Of a stretch of DNA of 64,000 nucleotides, positions 13,001 to 22,048 are shown one piece after another (position 1 is the first letter of the stretch; every line of letters starts with the position of its first letter). The position numbers were made by a program, and so were the translations under genes. This stretch comes from Halomicrobium sp. LC1Hm. GTDB taxonomy: Archaea > Halobacteriota > Halobacteria > Halobacteriales > Haloarculaceae. The stretch is taken from positions 159,918-223,917 of the forward strand of contig NZ_CP044130.1 in assembly GCF_009617995.1 (NCBI RefSeq), in the 5' to 3' direction. Below the pieces are notes generated by a model that saw only the letters and a program-made list of their open reading frames with translations, was not told the DNA's origin and ran no database searches.

Positions 13001-13435
13001 TACGGATCGTGGTCGTCGCTGGTCGTCAAGAACGCGGCGACCGACTACAGTCGACAGGGGTATCTCACCTTCGACCTGAGCGCGCTGTCGGGTTCGATCG
13101 ACGAGGCCGTGCTCTACCTCTACGGCGCGGTCACCGACGACAGCGGCGGAGATGCCGTCGACTGTGCAATCAACGCCGTCGGCGACGACAGCTGGACGGA
13201 GAGCGGACTCACCTGGGACACGAAACCCGATCTGGGCTCGGCACTCGGTTCGGTGACCGTCACCCGGACGCCGCAGTGGTGGACCGTCGACGTGACCGAG
13301 TTCGTCCAATCGGAGGCCGGCGGCGATGGCGTCGTCAGTCTGGCCGTCCAGCAGCCACAGAGCGGCCTGTACACCGACTTCAACAGCCGAGACGCCGACG
13401 AGAAGGTGCCGACGCTTCGGGTACAGACCTCGTAG
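10040..13435 (+). pseudogene. Secreted PL8 polysaccharide lyase, split by one in-frame amber codon
   Basis: A single frame of 1132 codons is interrupted only by TAG at 11966-11968 (codon 643). The N-terminus has a Tat signal (SRRSVLKSSLGLSLAGVSL). The catalytic alpha/alpha domain matches hyaluronate/chondroitin/xanthan lyases: GANRVD (Asn214), YVYHKEIPYIGSYG (His268, Tyr277), MDRVVHNRSEWAY, NLRGWYTGAGMTQLYN and DGYWPTVDPYRLPGTTVD. After the stop the frame continues with TLWLDHGVDP and YAYALLPGHT, the conserved PL8 beta-sandwich, then two CBM-like repeats. Enzymes of this family cleave uronic-acid polysaccharides by beta-elimination outside the cell. A TAC-to-TAG change is the simplest origin, since the sites around it look intact. 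It could be a recent pseudogene, a sequencing error, or readthrough. If two products are made, 10040-11968 still holds the active site. Confidence 0.85.
12441..13432 (+). repeat. Two tandem DNRLRE/CBM96-like domains in the PL8 gene
   Basis: Two copies of about 165 residues sit at the C-terminus, offset by 504 bp (168 codons). Each has PxADTFVRDGSYSGDNYG, a middle AVTDDxGG and DDSWTExGLTWDTKPDLG, and a closing VTEFVQ and LRVxTS. A 44-bp stretch is identical between 12458-12501 and 12962-13005, showing recent duplication or conversion. Domains of this type (DNRLRE, related to CBM96) are found on secreted archaeal and bacterial polysaccharide-degrading enzymes, and probably bind the substrate. 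Confidence 0.75.
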
Positions 13436-14099
13436 CCGGACACCGAACTCTTTCATCACAGTTGGAGACTGTTCGAGCCGCCGACAGCGTGACCAGACCG
13501 ACGACAGCCGTCGAGAGTCAGTACGTGTGCAGATATGACGACTACAGTCCAGTATCGCTAAAGCGTTCGCTGCGAGAACCGGATCTATGCCAGAAAAACG
13601 CGAGAGAACAACTCATGATGAGGAGAAGTCTGTCTATAGTGTATAGGATTCTGTATTAGCGGATTTAGTGGCGTATTAGACCAGCGGTTTGCGTTACAGC
13701 ACTAAAGCTGTAATGTCGTCGGGTCATCCCGTACCTCGTCCAGTCGATCGGAGAACGACCGTCGATCGACGACCCGAGCTGACTCCCCGAATCGGCCGTA
13801 TCTGTGATGATTCTAGAGGGATTTTCTCCCATATATAACATATATCTGCCATACTATTCTCGTATATCAAATATAACCACGCTACTGCGAGTCTTCAGCT
13901 ACAATCACGTATTTTCGCCCTCTTTATCCGAAATATAGATGTATCTTTGGCTTGCTTGGCGTCAGGTCTGCCTTTCAAACCATCAGGTGGCCACACATAG
14001 CTCTGAGCGACGGTCGGTGTCGCCACCGGCGAATCGGTTCGGGAGAACGCTCCCGGTCGTCGGACAACAGCGATCCGCATGAAGCAATCGATGATCGAC
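13436..14099. other. AT-rich intergenic stretch, no gene
   Basis: No credible gene. Base composition drops sharply (for example the ATATATAACATATATC-like area near 13835), unlike its flanks. A small hairpin TTACAGC-ACTAAA-GCTGTAA lies at 13694-13713. The stretch ends in the decayed ABC ATPase and looks like a deletion or insertion scar. Confidence 0.55.
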
Positions 14100-14500
14100 C
14101 GGCCGGTGATCGCGTGCGCACGCGCCAGGCCGACCCGCTGTTGTTGCCCGCCCGAGAGGGTCTCGGGCGCTCTGTCGGCGAGTTCGGCGATGTCGAGTAG
14201 CTCCACAGCTCTGTGGCGCGGTCCCGTCGCTCGGCCTTCTCGACGCCCTGCATCTTCGGACCGAACGCGACGTTCGCGAGGACGCTCATGTTGTCGAACA
14301 GCGCGTACGACTGGAACACGAGCCCGACGTTTCGCCGCTCTGGGGGGACGTGGGTCACGTCCTCGTCGGCGAATCGGACCCGGCCGGCCGTCGGCGTCTC
14401 GAAGCCGGCGATCGTCCGCAGCGTCGTCGTCTTGCCACAGCCCGACGGCCCGACGACGCCGAGGATCTCGCCCTCGGCGACGGTCAGATCGACTGTCTCG
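14100..14500 (-). pseudogene. ABC transporter ATPase remnant, truncated and frameshifted
   Basis: Directly behind the proA stop codon, the minus strand encodes ETVDLTVAEGEILGVV then Walker A GPSGCGKTTT, then THVPPERRNVGLVFQSYALFDNMSV with the Q-loop. A one-base shift near 14205 moves the frame, after which MELLDIAELADRAPETL and the signature SGGQQQRVGLARAHAI follow. The Walker B half is missing and the sequence dissolves after about 14100. About 20 codons of the 5' end are also absent, replaced by the proA 3' end. It resembles polyamine/iron/sulfate-type importer ATPases. It is non-functional. Confidence 0.75.
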
Positions 14501-15832
14501 CTACTCGTCGGCGAGACGCCCGGGCGTCCACTCGCCGTCGAAGTCTTCGTGGGTGAAGGCCCTGGCGTCGTCGCCCGCGTAGGTGGCCACGAGCTGGCCG
14601 TCGCCTTCGAGGTAGTACTTGTAGGTCGTCAGCCCGGCCAGGCCGACCGGGCCGCGAGCGTGGATCTTCCCCGTCGAGATGCCGACCTCCGCGCCGAGGC
14701 CGTAGCGGTAGCCGTCGGCGAAGCGAGTCGAGGCGTTGTGGAAGACGCTCGCGGCGTCGATGCCGGTCATGAACAGCTCGGCGGTCTCGGCGTCCTCGGT
14801 GACGATCGACTCGGTGTGTTTCGAGCCGTGAGCGTTGACGTGCTCGACGGCCTGGTACACGTCCGAGACGACCTTGATCGACAGTTCGAGGTCGCCGTAC
14901 TCGCTGTCCCAGTCGTCGTCGGTCGCCTCGCCCACGTCGACGATCTCGCGGGTCGCCTCGTCACCGCGGAGCTCGACGCCGGCCGCCTCGTAGCGCTCGA
15001 CGATGGCCGGCAGGAACGTCGCTGCGACGCTGTCGTCGACCAGCAGCGTCTCGACGGCGTTACAGACCGCCGGGTACTGGACCTTGGCGTCGAAGGCGAT
15101 CTCTTCGGCCTGTTCGAGGTTTGCGGCCTCGTCGACGTAGACGTGACAGATCCCTTCGGTGTGGCCCAGCACGGGGATCTGGGTGTTGTTCTGGATGTAG
15201 GAGACGAACTCCGAGGAGCCACGGGGCATCAGCAGGTCCACCTTGTCGTCCATCTCCAGCAGCGCGTCGACTTCCTCGTGGGCTTCGATGAGCTGGACCC
15301 AGCCGTCTGGCAGTTCGGCGGTCGCCTCGCGGATGAGTTCATAGAGGACGCGGTTGGACTCGCTGGCCTCGCTGCCGCCCTTGAGGATGACGGCGTTGCC
15401 GGACTTGAGCGCGAGGGCGGCGATCTGGACCAGCGCGTCTGGCCGCGACTCGAAGATGGTGCCGACGACGCCGATCGGCACGGCGACCTTGTACAGTTCG
15501 AGGTCCGCGTCCAGTTCTCGGGCCGCGAGCGTCTCGCCGAGGGGATCGTCCTGTTGGGCGACGCTCTCGACCATCTCGGCGATGCTCTCAAGTTTCGCGT
15601 CGTCGAGCTTCAGGCGATCGACGAGTGCCTGGGTGTACTCGCCGCGTTCGAGCATGGCCTCTGCCTCCTGTACGTCGGTCGCGTTGGCTTCACGGATCTC
15701 TCTCTCGTGGTCGCGAATGGCGTCGGCGATCGACTCCAGCGCCGCGTCGCGGGTCGCCTCGTCGACGTTTGCCAGCCGCAGTGCGGCGTGCTGTGCGTCG
15801 GTCACCTGGGATTCGGTGTCGTACTCAGTCAT
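14501..15832 (-). CDS. proA: Gamma-glutamyl phosphate reductase ProA
   Basis: 443 residues. It reduces gamma-glutamyl phosphate to glutamate semialdehyde with NADPH in proline synthesis, in the cytoplasm. Family motifs include [44 protein letters not shown] and the catalytic cysteine in [14 protein letters not shown] (Cys257). The C-terminal [17 protein letters not shown] is also typical. The start overlaps the proB stop by 8 bp, so the genes are translationally coupled. It is the last gene of proC-proB-proA; an ABC ATPase remnant abuts its stop codon. Confidence 0.95.
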   Translation of the reverse strand: MTEYDTESQVTDAQHAALRLANVDEATRDAALESIADAIRDHEREIREANATDVQEAEAMLERGEYTQALVDRLKLDDAKLESIAEMVESVAQQDDPLGETLAARELDADLELYKVAVPIGVVGTIFESRPDALVQIAALALKSGNAVILKGGSEASESNRVLYELIREATAELPDGWVQLIEAHEEVDALLEMDDKVDLLMPRGSSEFVSYIQNNTQIPVLGHTEGICHVYVDEAANLEQAEEIAFDAKVQYPAVCNAVETLLVDDSVAATFLPAIVERYEAAGVELRGDEATREIVDVGEATDDDWDSEYGDLELSIKVVSDVYQAVEHVNAHGSKHTESIVTEDAETAELFMTGIDAASVFHNASTRFADGYRYGLGAEVGISTGKIHARGPVGLAGLTTYKYYLEGDGQLVATYAGDDARAFTHEDFDGEWTPGRLADE

Positions 15833-16673
15833 CTGTGGCTCCGTTTATCGGGACGAATAGCGTGCCCACCGATTTGGCAGTAGCGATCCGTTCCAGCACG
15901 TCGCGGTCCGCCGAGCCGGCGATGATCGCCGGTGTGCCGTGTTCGCTCACGTCGCGCGCGCCCTCGACTTTCGTCTGGATGCCGCCGAACTCGGCGGTGG
16001 TGCTGTCGTCGACGAGCGACTGGACGGCGTCGTAGTTCGTGCCGACGGCCTCGATCAGCTCCGCGTCGTCGTCGTCTTTCGGGTTGCCCGTGTAGACGCC
16101 GCCGACGTCGGTCAGGGTCACCAGCAGGTCGACGTTGACGCCGATGGCCACCGACGCCGAGAGCATGTCGTTGTCGCCGATCTGGATCTCCTCGGTCGCG
16201 ATCGCGTCGTTCTCGTTGATGATCGGCACGATCCCCCAGTCGAACAGGGTCTCGATGGTGTTGCGGACGTTCGTGAACCGTTCGGGGTTGGACAGATCGT
16301 GCTCGGTCAGCAGGATCTGTGCGACCGTCTGGTCGTAGCGGTCGAAGCTCTGGGTGTAGTGGCGCATCAGGTGGCTCTGTCCGACCGTCGAGAGGGCCTG
16401 GCTCTCCTCGACGGTCTCGGTCTCCTCGTCGATCAGCCCCTTGCCCGCACCGACCGCGCCCGACGAGACCAGCAGCACGTCTTTCCCCCGCTTCCGGAGG
16501 TCCATGATGTCGCTGACCAGCTTGTCGAGCTTCACGCGATCGAGCTGGGAGTCGTCGTCGGTCAGCGAGTTCGTCCCCGCCTTGACGATCACGCGCTGGG
16601 CGTCGGCGGCCTGCTCGCGGGCCCGCTCGACGGTCGCCTCGTCGACGGTCGCGATCGCCGACTGCTCACTCAT
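15825..16673 (-). CDS. proB: Glutamate 5-kinase ProB
   Basis: 282 residues. It phosphorylates glutamate with ATP, the first step of proline synthesis. Amino acid kinase motifs are [11 protein letters not shown] near the N-terminus, [39 protein letters not shown] and [12 protein letters not shown]. It lacks the C-terminal PUA domain of the 367-residue E. coli enzyme, as expected for short forms. Both ends overlap neighbours by 8 bp, so proC, proB and proA are one tightly coupled operon. Confidence 0.94.
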   Translation of the reverse strand: MSEQSAIATVDEATVERAREQAADAQRVIVKAGTNSLTDDDSQLDRVKLDKLVSDIMDLRKRGKDVLLVSSGAVGAGKGLIDEETETVEESQALSTVGQSHLMRHYTQSFDRYDQTVAQILLTEHDLSNPERFTNVRNTIETLFDWGIVPIINENDAIATEEIQIGDNDMLSASVAIGVNVDLLVTLTDVGGVYTGNPKDDDDAELIEAVGTNYDAVQSLVDDSTTAEFGGIQTKVEGARDVSEHGTPAIIAGSADRDVLERIATAKSVGTLFVPINGATDD

Positions 16674-17442
16674 CGTCGAACGCCTCGGCGAGTTCTCGGG
16701 ACCGCTGCTCGGCGGCTTCGACGGCCTCGACGACGGCCGTGTCGGCGTCGCTGTCCCACAGGACCTCCATCCCCTCGATGGTCGTCCCGTTGGGCGAGCA
16801 GACGGCGTCGATGAGCTCGGAGACGCTCCGGTCGTCTCGGAGGACCGTCTCGGCTGCGCCCTTGAACGTCTGGGCCGCCAGCGTCTCGGCCTGCTCGGGG
16901 TCGAGGCCGCCGTCGATGCCGGCCTCCTTCATCGCGTCGATGAGGTAGAAGGCGAAGGCCGGGCCGCTGCCGTTGACTGCCGTCGACACGTCCATCAGTT
17001 CTTCGTCGATCTCGACGAACTCGCCGACCGCGTCCAGCAGTTCCCGCACGTCGTCGTCGATCCCCGCTCGGGTGGCCGCCGCGGCCATGTCGCCGGTCTC
17101 GGCCGCCAGGTTCGGCATGATCCGGACGACCGTCGCGTCGGTCTCCTCGGCGACGAACGACCGCGGGACGCCCGCCGCGATGGTGAGAAGCGACTGGTCC
17201 GGTCGGAGATCGAGATCAGCGAGGACTGCCGAGACTGCCTTCGGTTTGACTGCCAACACGACGATCGCTGCCTCTCTGGCCGCGTCGATGTCGTCGGTCG
17301 TCTCGTCGGCGTCGTCGGCGACTGACGCCAGCGCCTCGGGATCGAGGTCGATCGCTGTCACTTCGTAGGCTCCGGTCTGGGCGAGCCCCTTCACGAAGGC
17401 CCCACCCATGTTGCCACAGCCGATAACGCTCACGTGTGTCAT
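16666..17442 (-). CDS. proC: Pyrroline-5-carboxylate reductase ProC
   Basis: 258 residues from ATG 17442. It reduces pyrroline-5-carboxylate to proline. The N-terminal Rossmann motif is [17 protein letters not shown]; the C-terminal dimerisation domain has [16 protein letters not shown] and the [13 protein letters not shown] stretch typical of ProC. In-frame codons run further upstream to 17520, but starting at 17442 places the dinucleotide motif at the usual N-terminus. It is the first gene of the operon; the 90 bp to the thioredoxin gene must hold the promoter. Confidence 0.94.
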   Translation of the reverse strand: MTHVSVIGCGNMGGAFVKGLAQTGAYEVTAIDLDPEALASVADDADETTDDIDAAREAAIVVLAVKPKAVSAVLADLDLRPDQSLLTIAAGVPRSFVAEETDATVVRIMPNLAAETGDMAAAATRAGIDDDVRELLDAVGEFVEIDEELMDVSTAVNGSGPAFAFYLIDAMKEAGIDGGLDPEQAETLAAQTFKGAAETVLRDDRSVSELIDAVCSPNGTTIEGMEVLWDSDADTAVVEAVEAAEQRSRELAEAFDDE

Positions 17443-17532
17443 CCTATCTCCACAGGGGAGACTGAGGTACATACCAACTACGGCTTCGTCCGAGCAGCGC
17501 GACGCTGCCCGGTCGATCACACGCTACCTGGC

Positions 17533-17886
17533 TCACGCGGTGTACTGTTCGACGAGCGACCGTAGCTCGTCTTCGCCCTGGACGCCGACGATCTCTTCGA
17601 CCTGCTCGCCGTCGGCAAAGAGGACGAGCGTGGGCACGCCGCGGACGCCGTAGGCCGTCGCGAGCTGCTGGTTCTCGTCGACGTCGACTTTCGCCACGGC
17701 GGCGTCCGTCTCGGCCGCGAGGGCCTCGACGACCGGTTCGAGCATCTGGCAGGGGCCACACCAGTCGGCGTAGAAGTCCGCCAGGACGACGTCGTAGTCT
17801 GCGACTGCGTCGTTCAGCTCGGACTGTCCGTCGACGTGTACTGGCTCCGTCGGCGCGCTGGCATCCGTTTCGATATCGGTTGTCAT
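17533..17886 (-). CDS. trxA: Thioredoxin (CGPC)
   Basis: 117 residues from ATG 17886. The thioredoxin fold has the redox site DFYADWCGPCQMLEP (Cys43, Cys46), the cis-proline in GVRGVPTLVLFADG, and a short acidic extension before the domain. It reduces protein disulfides or persulfides in the cytoplasm. ATG 17886 is chosen because upstream codons enter the promoter, which carries the GTATTGTTTGGTAC element at 17928-17941 and a CTCTTAAC TATA. The shared promoter element suggests it belongs to the sulfur regulon that follows. Confidence 0.9.
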   Translation of the reverse strand: MTTDIETDASAPTEPVHVDGQSELNDAVADYDVVLADFYADWCGPCQMLEPVVEALAAETDAAVAKVDVDENQQLATAYGVRGVPTLVLFADGEQVEEIVGVQGEDELRSLVEQYTA

Positions 17887-17927
17887 CACTCCATCGTAGG
17901 TGGCTCTCGTAGTTAAGAGTTTTGGAC

Positions 17928-17941
17928 GTACCAAACAATAC
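17928..17941 (-). promoter_or_regulatory. Sulfur-regulon element A (thioredoxin promoter)
   Basis: On the gene's strand it reads GTATTGTTTGGTAC, then GT, CCAA, A and ACTCTTAAC as TATA. The layout (14-mer, 2 nt, CCAA-like, 1 nt, TATA region) recurs at 20206, 25008, 29015 and 18542. Confidence 0.55.
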
Positions 17942-18089
17942 TGCTGGCAGGCCCAGTCAGCCGACGACGGGCTGTCGCACTCTCTCCGGCACGTGCGACT
18001 CGGGAGCACGAATCCGGTGAAAATCCACAGCAGGCAGTCTCAGCGGGAGGGGCGTCGCGTGGCGGGGTCGGGGCTGTCGAACCGGGGGC

Positions 18090-18494
18090 TCAGCCCTCGA
18101 CCGACGGCGCTGTCGCGTCGCGATCTTCGTACTTCGTCTCGAACTCCTGGATGAGCTGGCCCATCTTCGCGTACCAGTCGTTGAGGAGCCGCTGCATGTC
18201 GTCCGCGATGTTCGCGGGGTCGGTCGGTCTGTAGACGTGGTAGTAGCCTCCTTGGTCGTAGTTGACCTGTTCTTTCTGGATGAATCCGGACTGGAGGAGC
18301 CGCTGTACGGCCCGGTACGCGGTCGAGCGTTCACGGTCGACGGCGTCTGCGATCTCGTCGACGGTGAGCGCGTCCTCGGTGTCGACGAGCGACTGGAAGA
18401 CCTCTCGATCGAGCTGTTTGAGTCCGTGGAAACACTCCAGAAGCCCCTCACACTCCATGTCCCGCTGAAGCTGTTCAGACATCGAATCTGGCAT
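18090..18494 (-). CDS. TrmB-like winged-helix regulator of the sulfur island
   Basis: 134 residues if ATG 18494 is used; ATG 18482 and 18509 are alternatives. The TATA CTTTTAAC (about 18523-18530) favours a leaderless start near 18494. A winged helix-turn-helix (LTVDEIADAVDRERSTAYRAVQRLLQSGFIQKE) follows an N-terminal helix, and a C-terminal helix rich in aromatic and acidic residues (DDMQRLLNDWYAKMGQLIQ) probably dimerises. Cys20 or so (DMECEGLLECF has two cysteines) could sense thiols or sulfide. Because it lies among the sulfur genes and carries the same promoter element, I infer it controls them and itself. The TrmB family assignment is moderate. Confidence 0.75.
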   Translation of the reverse strand: MPDSMSEQLQRDMECEGLLECFHGLKQLDREVFQSLVDTEDALTVDEIADAVDRERSTAYRAVQRLLQSGFIQKEQVNYDQGGYYHVYRPTDPANIADDMQRLLNDWYAKMGQLIQEFETKYEDRDATAPSVEG

Positions 18495-18541
18495 CGGTAT
18501 CGAGTACACGTACGGCCTACCGCGTTAAAAGACTTGTGTGC

Positions 18542-18555
18542 GAATTCCACAATGC
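18542..18555 (-). promoter_or_regulatory. Sulfur-regulon element H (regulator's own promoter)
   Basis: GCATTGTGGAATTC on the gene's strand is a weaker match to GTATTGTNNNGTTA, spaced like the others 10-11 nt before the TATA CTTTTAAC. It suggests autoregulation. Confidence 0.4.
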
Positions 18556-18693
18556 CGCACGAACTCCTGCCGGCAGATCGACGGCGTGAGCCAGTGGCGG
18601 ACACCGTGGCTCGTCCGGCTGCCGATCTTGTCTCTTTCGCGAACTATCACCCGGCGGACGGGACCCTTCAGTCTGCACGACGGCCGGCAGGAA

Positions 18694-19812
18694 TCAGGTC
18701 CACTCCGGTTCGAGCGCGTCGAGCAGGCTGTCGATCTCGCTGCGGGTGTTGACCGCGTGGACCGACGCGCGGACTGCGTTCGGTGTCGGCAGAGCGCGAA
18801 CGACGATCCCTCGCGAGGCGAGGCGATCGACCGTCGCCTCGGGGTCGTCGACGTCGATCGTGACGAGTCCCGACTCCGGTTCCGCCGGACTGTGGAGTCG
18901 TTCGTTCGGGACACCGTCGGTCAACTGCCCGGCCAACTCCTGAATCTGGCTCTCGATGCGGCCGACGCCCACCTCCTCGATCACGTCGATCGCCTCGGCC
19001 AGCGCGACGTGTGGCGCGGGGTTCGACGAGCCGACCTCGAATCGCCCCGCGCCGGGTACGAACTCGTATGGATCTGCCGTCGGTGTCTCGACGCTTCGGT
19101 AGCCGACTGTCGCGGGCCTGAGCGATTCTGCCGACGCCCGGTCGACGTAGAGGAAACCACCGCCCCACAGCCCAAGCAGCCACTTGTGACCGGCCGCCGC
19201 GACGGCGTCTGCGCCCCACTGGGCGACGTTCATCGGGAGCTGACCCGGCACCTGTACGGCGTCGACGAGCGCGAACGCGCCGGCCTCGTGGGTGATCTCG
19301 ACGAGGTCCGCGACGGGCAGGCGAGTGCCGTGCGTCCACGTCACGGCACTGAAACACGCGAGTCGCGCGCCGTCGACGGCCGCGGCGAAGGCGTCGCGGT
19401 CGACCCGTCCGTCCTCGGTCTCGACGACGCGAACCTCGACGCCTTCCCGTTCCAGGCGTTGCCACGGGAGCGTCCCGGCCGGATGTTCGAGATCGGTCCG
19501 AACGACCACGTCACCGGGCTGCCAGTCGATCGCGTTCGCGACGGCGTTGATGCCGGCAGTCGTACTCTCCGTGAGCGCGATCTCGGGGGGCGCTGCACCG
19601 ACGAAGTCGGCGACCCGCTCTCGGGTCCGGTCGTAGGCGTCGAACGCCACGTCGTACGGATCGTTTCGAGCGCTCGTCTCGTACTCGTGTCTCCGGACGA
19701 ACTCGTCGGCCGCTTCGACGACGTACCGCGGACTCGGCCCGTGAGCGCCGAAGTTCAGGTAGATGTCCTCGTGCAGGGCGGGCGTGTCGGCGCGAAGTTC
19801 TCTGGGATTCAT
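18694..19812 (-). CDS. Class V aminotransferase, cysteine desulfurase-like
   Basis: 372 residues. The fold-type I PLP domain has LTESTTAGINAVANAI, FSAVTWTHGTRLPV, ALVDAVQVPGQLP and the PLP lysine in AAAGHKWLLGLWGGGF (Lys210). The family contains SufS/NifS desulfurases and isopenicillin-N epimerase-like enzymes. The C-terminal loop (IVVRALPTPNAVRASVHAVNT) lacks the active-site cysteine of SufS, so persulfide formation on a cysteine is not supported; a lyase on a sulfur amino acid is possible. The start follows the thioredoxin-like gene by 15 bp, so both are one operon under element B. Confidence 0.78.
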   Translation of the reverse strand: MNPRELRADTPALHEDIYLNFGAHGPSPRYVVEAADEFVRRHEYETSARNDPYDVAFDAYDRTRERVADFVGAAPPEIALTESTTAGINAVANAIDWQPGDVVVRTDLEHPAGTLPWQRLEREGVEVRVVETEDGRVDRDAFAAAVDGARLACFSAVTWTHGTRLPVADLVEITHEAGAFALVDAVQVPGQLPMNVAQWGADAVAAAGHKWLLGLWGGGFLYVDRASAESLRPATVGYRSVETPTADPYEFVPGAGRFEVGSSNPAPHVALAEAIDVIEEVGVGRIESQIQELAGQLTDGVPNERLHSPAEPESGLVTIDVDDPEATVDRLASRGIVVRALPTPNAVRASVHAVNTRSEIDSLLDALEPEWT

Positions 19813-19827
19813 GTCGTTTTCGATGAA

Positions 19828-20166
19828 TCAGTCGCTATACCGGGCGATCAGGTCGCGAAGTGACTGTTCGCTCTGGCCGCCACGAAGCTGTTTCACCGGC
19901 TGCCCGTCGGCGAACAGGACGAACGTGGGTGTGCTCTGGGCACCGAACTCGATCGCGGTTTCGAGGTTCGATTCGATGTCGATCGTCAGGATCGTCGCAT
20001 CAGTGTCGTTCGCGAGTGCTTCCAGAACCGGCTTCATTCGCTTGCAGGTGCCACACCACTCCGTGTAGAATTCCGCGAGCGCGACGCTACTGTCTCCGAG
20101 GACCGTGGCGATGTCGTCATCACCGAGTGAAACCACGCTGTCCGTCTCCGCTGTCTGTGTCGACAT
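19828..20166 (-). CDS. Thioredoxin-like protein (CGTC)
   Basis: 112 residues, thioredoxin fold with the redox site AEFYTEWCGTCKRMKP (Cys38, Cys41) and cis-proline in GAQSTPTFVLFADG. The Thr in the CxxC pair makes it a variant of ordinary thioredoxin. It precedes the class V aminotransferase in an operon, so it may recycle persulfide or disulfide on that enzyme or on TusA/rhodanese; inferred. TATA ACTATTAAAC and element B are upstream. Confidence 0.88.
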   Translation of the reverse strand: MSTQTAETDSVVSLGDDDIATVLGDSSVALAEFYTEWCGTCKRMKPVLEALANDTDATILTIDIESNLETAIEFGAQSTPTFVLFADGQPVKQLRGGQSEQSLRDLIARYSD

Positions 20167-20205
20167 TACCGGATACTACGCGCTGGCTGTTTAATAGTCT
20201 TGGGC

Positions 20206-20219
20206 TAACTATACAATAC
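20206..20219 (-). promoter_or_regulatory. Sulfur-regulon element B
   Basis: GTATTGTATAGTTA, followed by GC, CCAA, G and ACTATTAAAC (TATA). It is 39 bp from the thioredoxin-like start codon. Confidence 0.6.
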
Positions 20220-20273
20220 AATTGCGCGCGGTCCCCCTCTCGCCGGTGCCAAGAGCGACCGCATCGGTGCTCT

Positions 20274-20900
20274 CTAGCGTGACTCTCCGGTGGCGTGTTC
20301 GCGACCGATCGCGCCTGCAAGCGCCAACAGGTAGCCCAGTCCGTACTGGACATCCGGATCGCGCAGCCCGCGAAGCAATCCGAGGAGACCGACGCGTTCA
20401 GCCGGTTCTCGTTCCGCGCTACCGACACTCTCCAGTAGCGTCTCGATTCCGTCACGAGTATCGTTGTCCGCGGCCGTCTGTGCGACCTCGCCGAGCCCGG
20501 TGCCGGTGGCGGCCAGCGATTTGACCATCTCGTCGTCGAGCGCCGCGGTCGCCAGTGATCCGACCTCCGCCAGTTCCGCCAGTTCGTCGAGCGTTCCGCT
20601 CTCTTGCAGCGCGAGCAGGGTTTCGAGCGCGTCCTGTAGCTCGTCGCCGTTGTCGCCGACGGTCTCGGCCAGCGCGACGGTCTCGTCGGTCGCGAGCCCG
20701 TCTGCGGACTCGACGAGCGTCGATCCCGTCGACGAGAGCTCCCGTACCATCTCGTCGTCGAGGGCGCTCTCACCGAGCGAGAGCACGTCGAGCAGTTCGT
20801 TGACGGCGTCGAGACGTGCCACGAACTCGGCGACTGCCTCTGGATTTTCCTCGATCGCTGCTTCGAGGTCGGGTTGCTCAGTGGCGCGCTCCCCGGACAT
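20274..20900 (-). CDS. DUF1641 protein, partner of SQR
   Basis: 208 residues from ATG 20900; the frame continues upstream but overlaps the SQR gene. The protein is acidic and largely helical, with two copies of LDDEMV(R/K)xLxxTG (near residues 50 and 120), and ends in the DUF1641 block GLLRGLRDPDVQYGLGYLLALAGAIGRE. No catalytic motif is recognised. Genes of this family lie beside FAD-dependent sulfide or formate oxidoreductases and probably act as accessory or membrane-association proteins; this is known context and not a shown function. It starts 2 bp after the SQR stop. Confidence 0.8.
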   Translation of the reverse strand: MSGERATEQPDLEAAIEENPEAVAEFVARLDAVNELLDVLSLGESALDDEMVRELSSTGSTLVESADGLATDETVALAETVGDNGDELQDALETLLALQESGTLDELAELAEVGSLATAALDDEMVKSLAATGTGLGEVAQTAADNDTRDGIETLLESVGSAEREPAERVGLLGLLRGLRDPDVQYGLGYLLALAGAIGREHATGESR

Positions 20901-20902
20901 CG

Positions 20903-22048
20903 TCAGAGCAACCCCCGTGCGGTGAGCCAGTACGCCTCGTTGTACGCTAGCTTCGACCAGTGGAGCTTCTCCGACGGCGGTGCGGGCGCGGGCGGCGTCT
21001 CGTAGTCGAACTCGACGAACGACGCCGCGTCCATCCCCGTTTCGATGAAACACAGCGTCTTGCCGTCGTAGGTCGCCGTCGCCGGCCGACCGCGGATCTC
21101 GCTTGCGAGGCGCTGGCCGACGACGCCGGCCTGGTAGTGGGCGACGCTGCCCGCGTTCGGGACGCCGGTGTCGGCGGTGTCGCCGAGCGCGTAGACGTTC
21201 TCGGCGGCCTCGGCTTCCAGCGTGTGCTTGTCCACGTCGACCCAGCCGTCGTCGCCCAGCCCCGCCTCCTCGATGAGGTCGACGCCGGCGTGGGGCGGGA
21301 TCGTCACGAGGAGGTCGTAGTCGAGTTCGGTCCCCTCCATGGACGTGATCGTCTCCGCCTCCGGGTCGACCGACTCGGCGTTGAAGAACGTCTCGACGTC
21401 GATGTCCCGTTCTTCCATGATCGGACGGGCCCACTCGGCGATGTGGGGATTGCCGTGGACGCGCTGGATCGGATACGTGTACGTGATCTCGACATCCTCG
21501 CGGAGGCCCCGCTCGCGGAGCCAGTCGTCGGCCATGAAGACGAACTCCAGCGGTGCCGCCGGGCACATGTGGGGCGTCCCGACGACGCTCAACACGAGCC
21601 TGCCCTCGGTCAGCGACAGCAGTTCGTCGCGCAGATCGACCGCGCCGGACTCGCTGTAGTAGTCGTGGCCGCCGTCGGCGAGCCCCGGAATCTCCTCCGG
21701 TACGAGCGTCGATCCCGTCGCGAGGACGAGGTGGTCGTACTCGATGGTGTCGTCGCCTTCCATGCTCTCCAGGCGCTCGGCGTCGGTGTCGATCTCGGTC
21801 ACGCGATCGATCCGGATGTCGACCCGGTCGTCGACGAGGTCTTCGAGCGGCCGCCGGCCGTCGTCGGGCTCGCGCTGGCCGAATGGGACGTACAGCCAGA
21901 CCGGCTTGTAGACGTGGTCGGCGTCGTCGTTGATCAGTGTGATCCGCACGTCTCCAGCGTCGAGTTCGGGTTCGAGGCGGTCGGCGAGATCGTTCGCGAG
22001 GACGGACCCACCGGTCCCGCCGCCGACGATGACGACGTGCTCGGTCAT
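20903..22048 (-). CDS. sqr: Sulfide:quinone oxidoreductase-like flavoprotein
   Basis: 381 residues from ATG 22048. The FAD-binding motif is VVIVGGGTGGSVLANDLADRL; YKPVWLYVPFG and the second dinucleotide motif in ATGSTLVPEEIPG follow. Cys162 (GTPHMCPAAPLEF) and Cys333 (KTLCFIETG) match the redox cysteine pair that forms the trisulfide in SQR. The family oxidises sulfide to polysulfide or persulfide at the membrane and passes electrons to quinone. The start overlaps the TusA stop by 4 bp (ATGA), and DUF1641 follows. The order tusA-sqr-DUF1641 suggests that sulfane sulfur leaves via TusA. Confidence 0.85.
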   Translation of the reverse strand: MTEHVVIVGGGTGGSVLANDLADRLEPELDAGDVRITLINDDADHVYKPVWLYVPFGQREPDDGRRPLEDLVDDRVDIRIDRVTEIDTDAERLESMEGDDTIEYDHLVLATGSTLVPEEIPGLADGGHDYYSESGAVDLRDELLSLTEGRLVLSVVGTPHMCPAAPLEFVFMADDWLRERGLREDVEITYTYPIQRVHGNPHIAEWARPIMEERDIDVETFFNAESVDPEAETITSMEGTELDYDLLVTIPPHAGVDLIEEAGLGDDGWVDVDKHTLEAEAAENVYALGDTADTGVPNAGSVAHYQAGVVGQRLASEIRGRPATATYDGKTLCFIETGMDAASFVEFDYETPPAPAPPSEKLHWSKLAYNEAYWLTARGLL

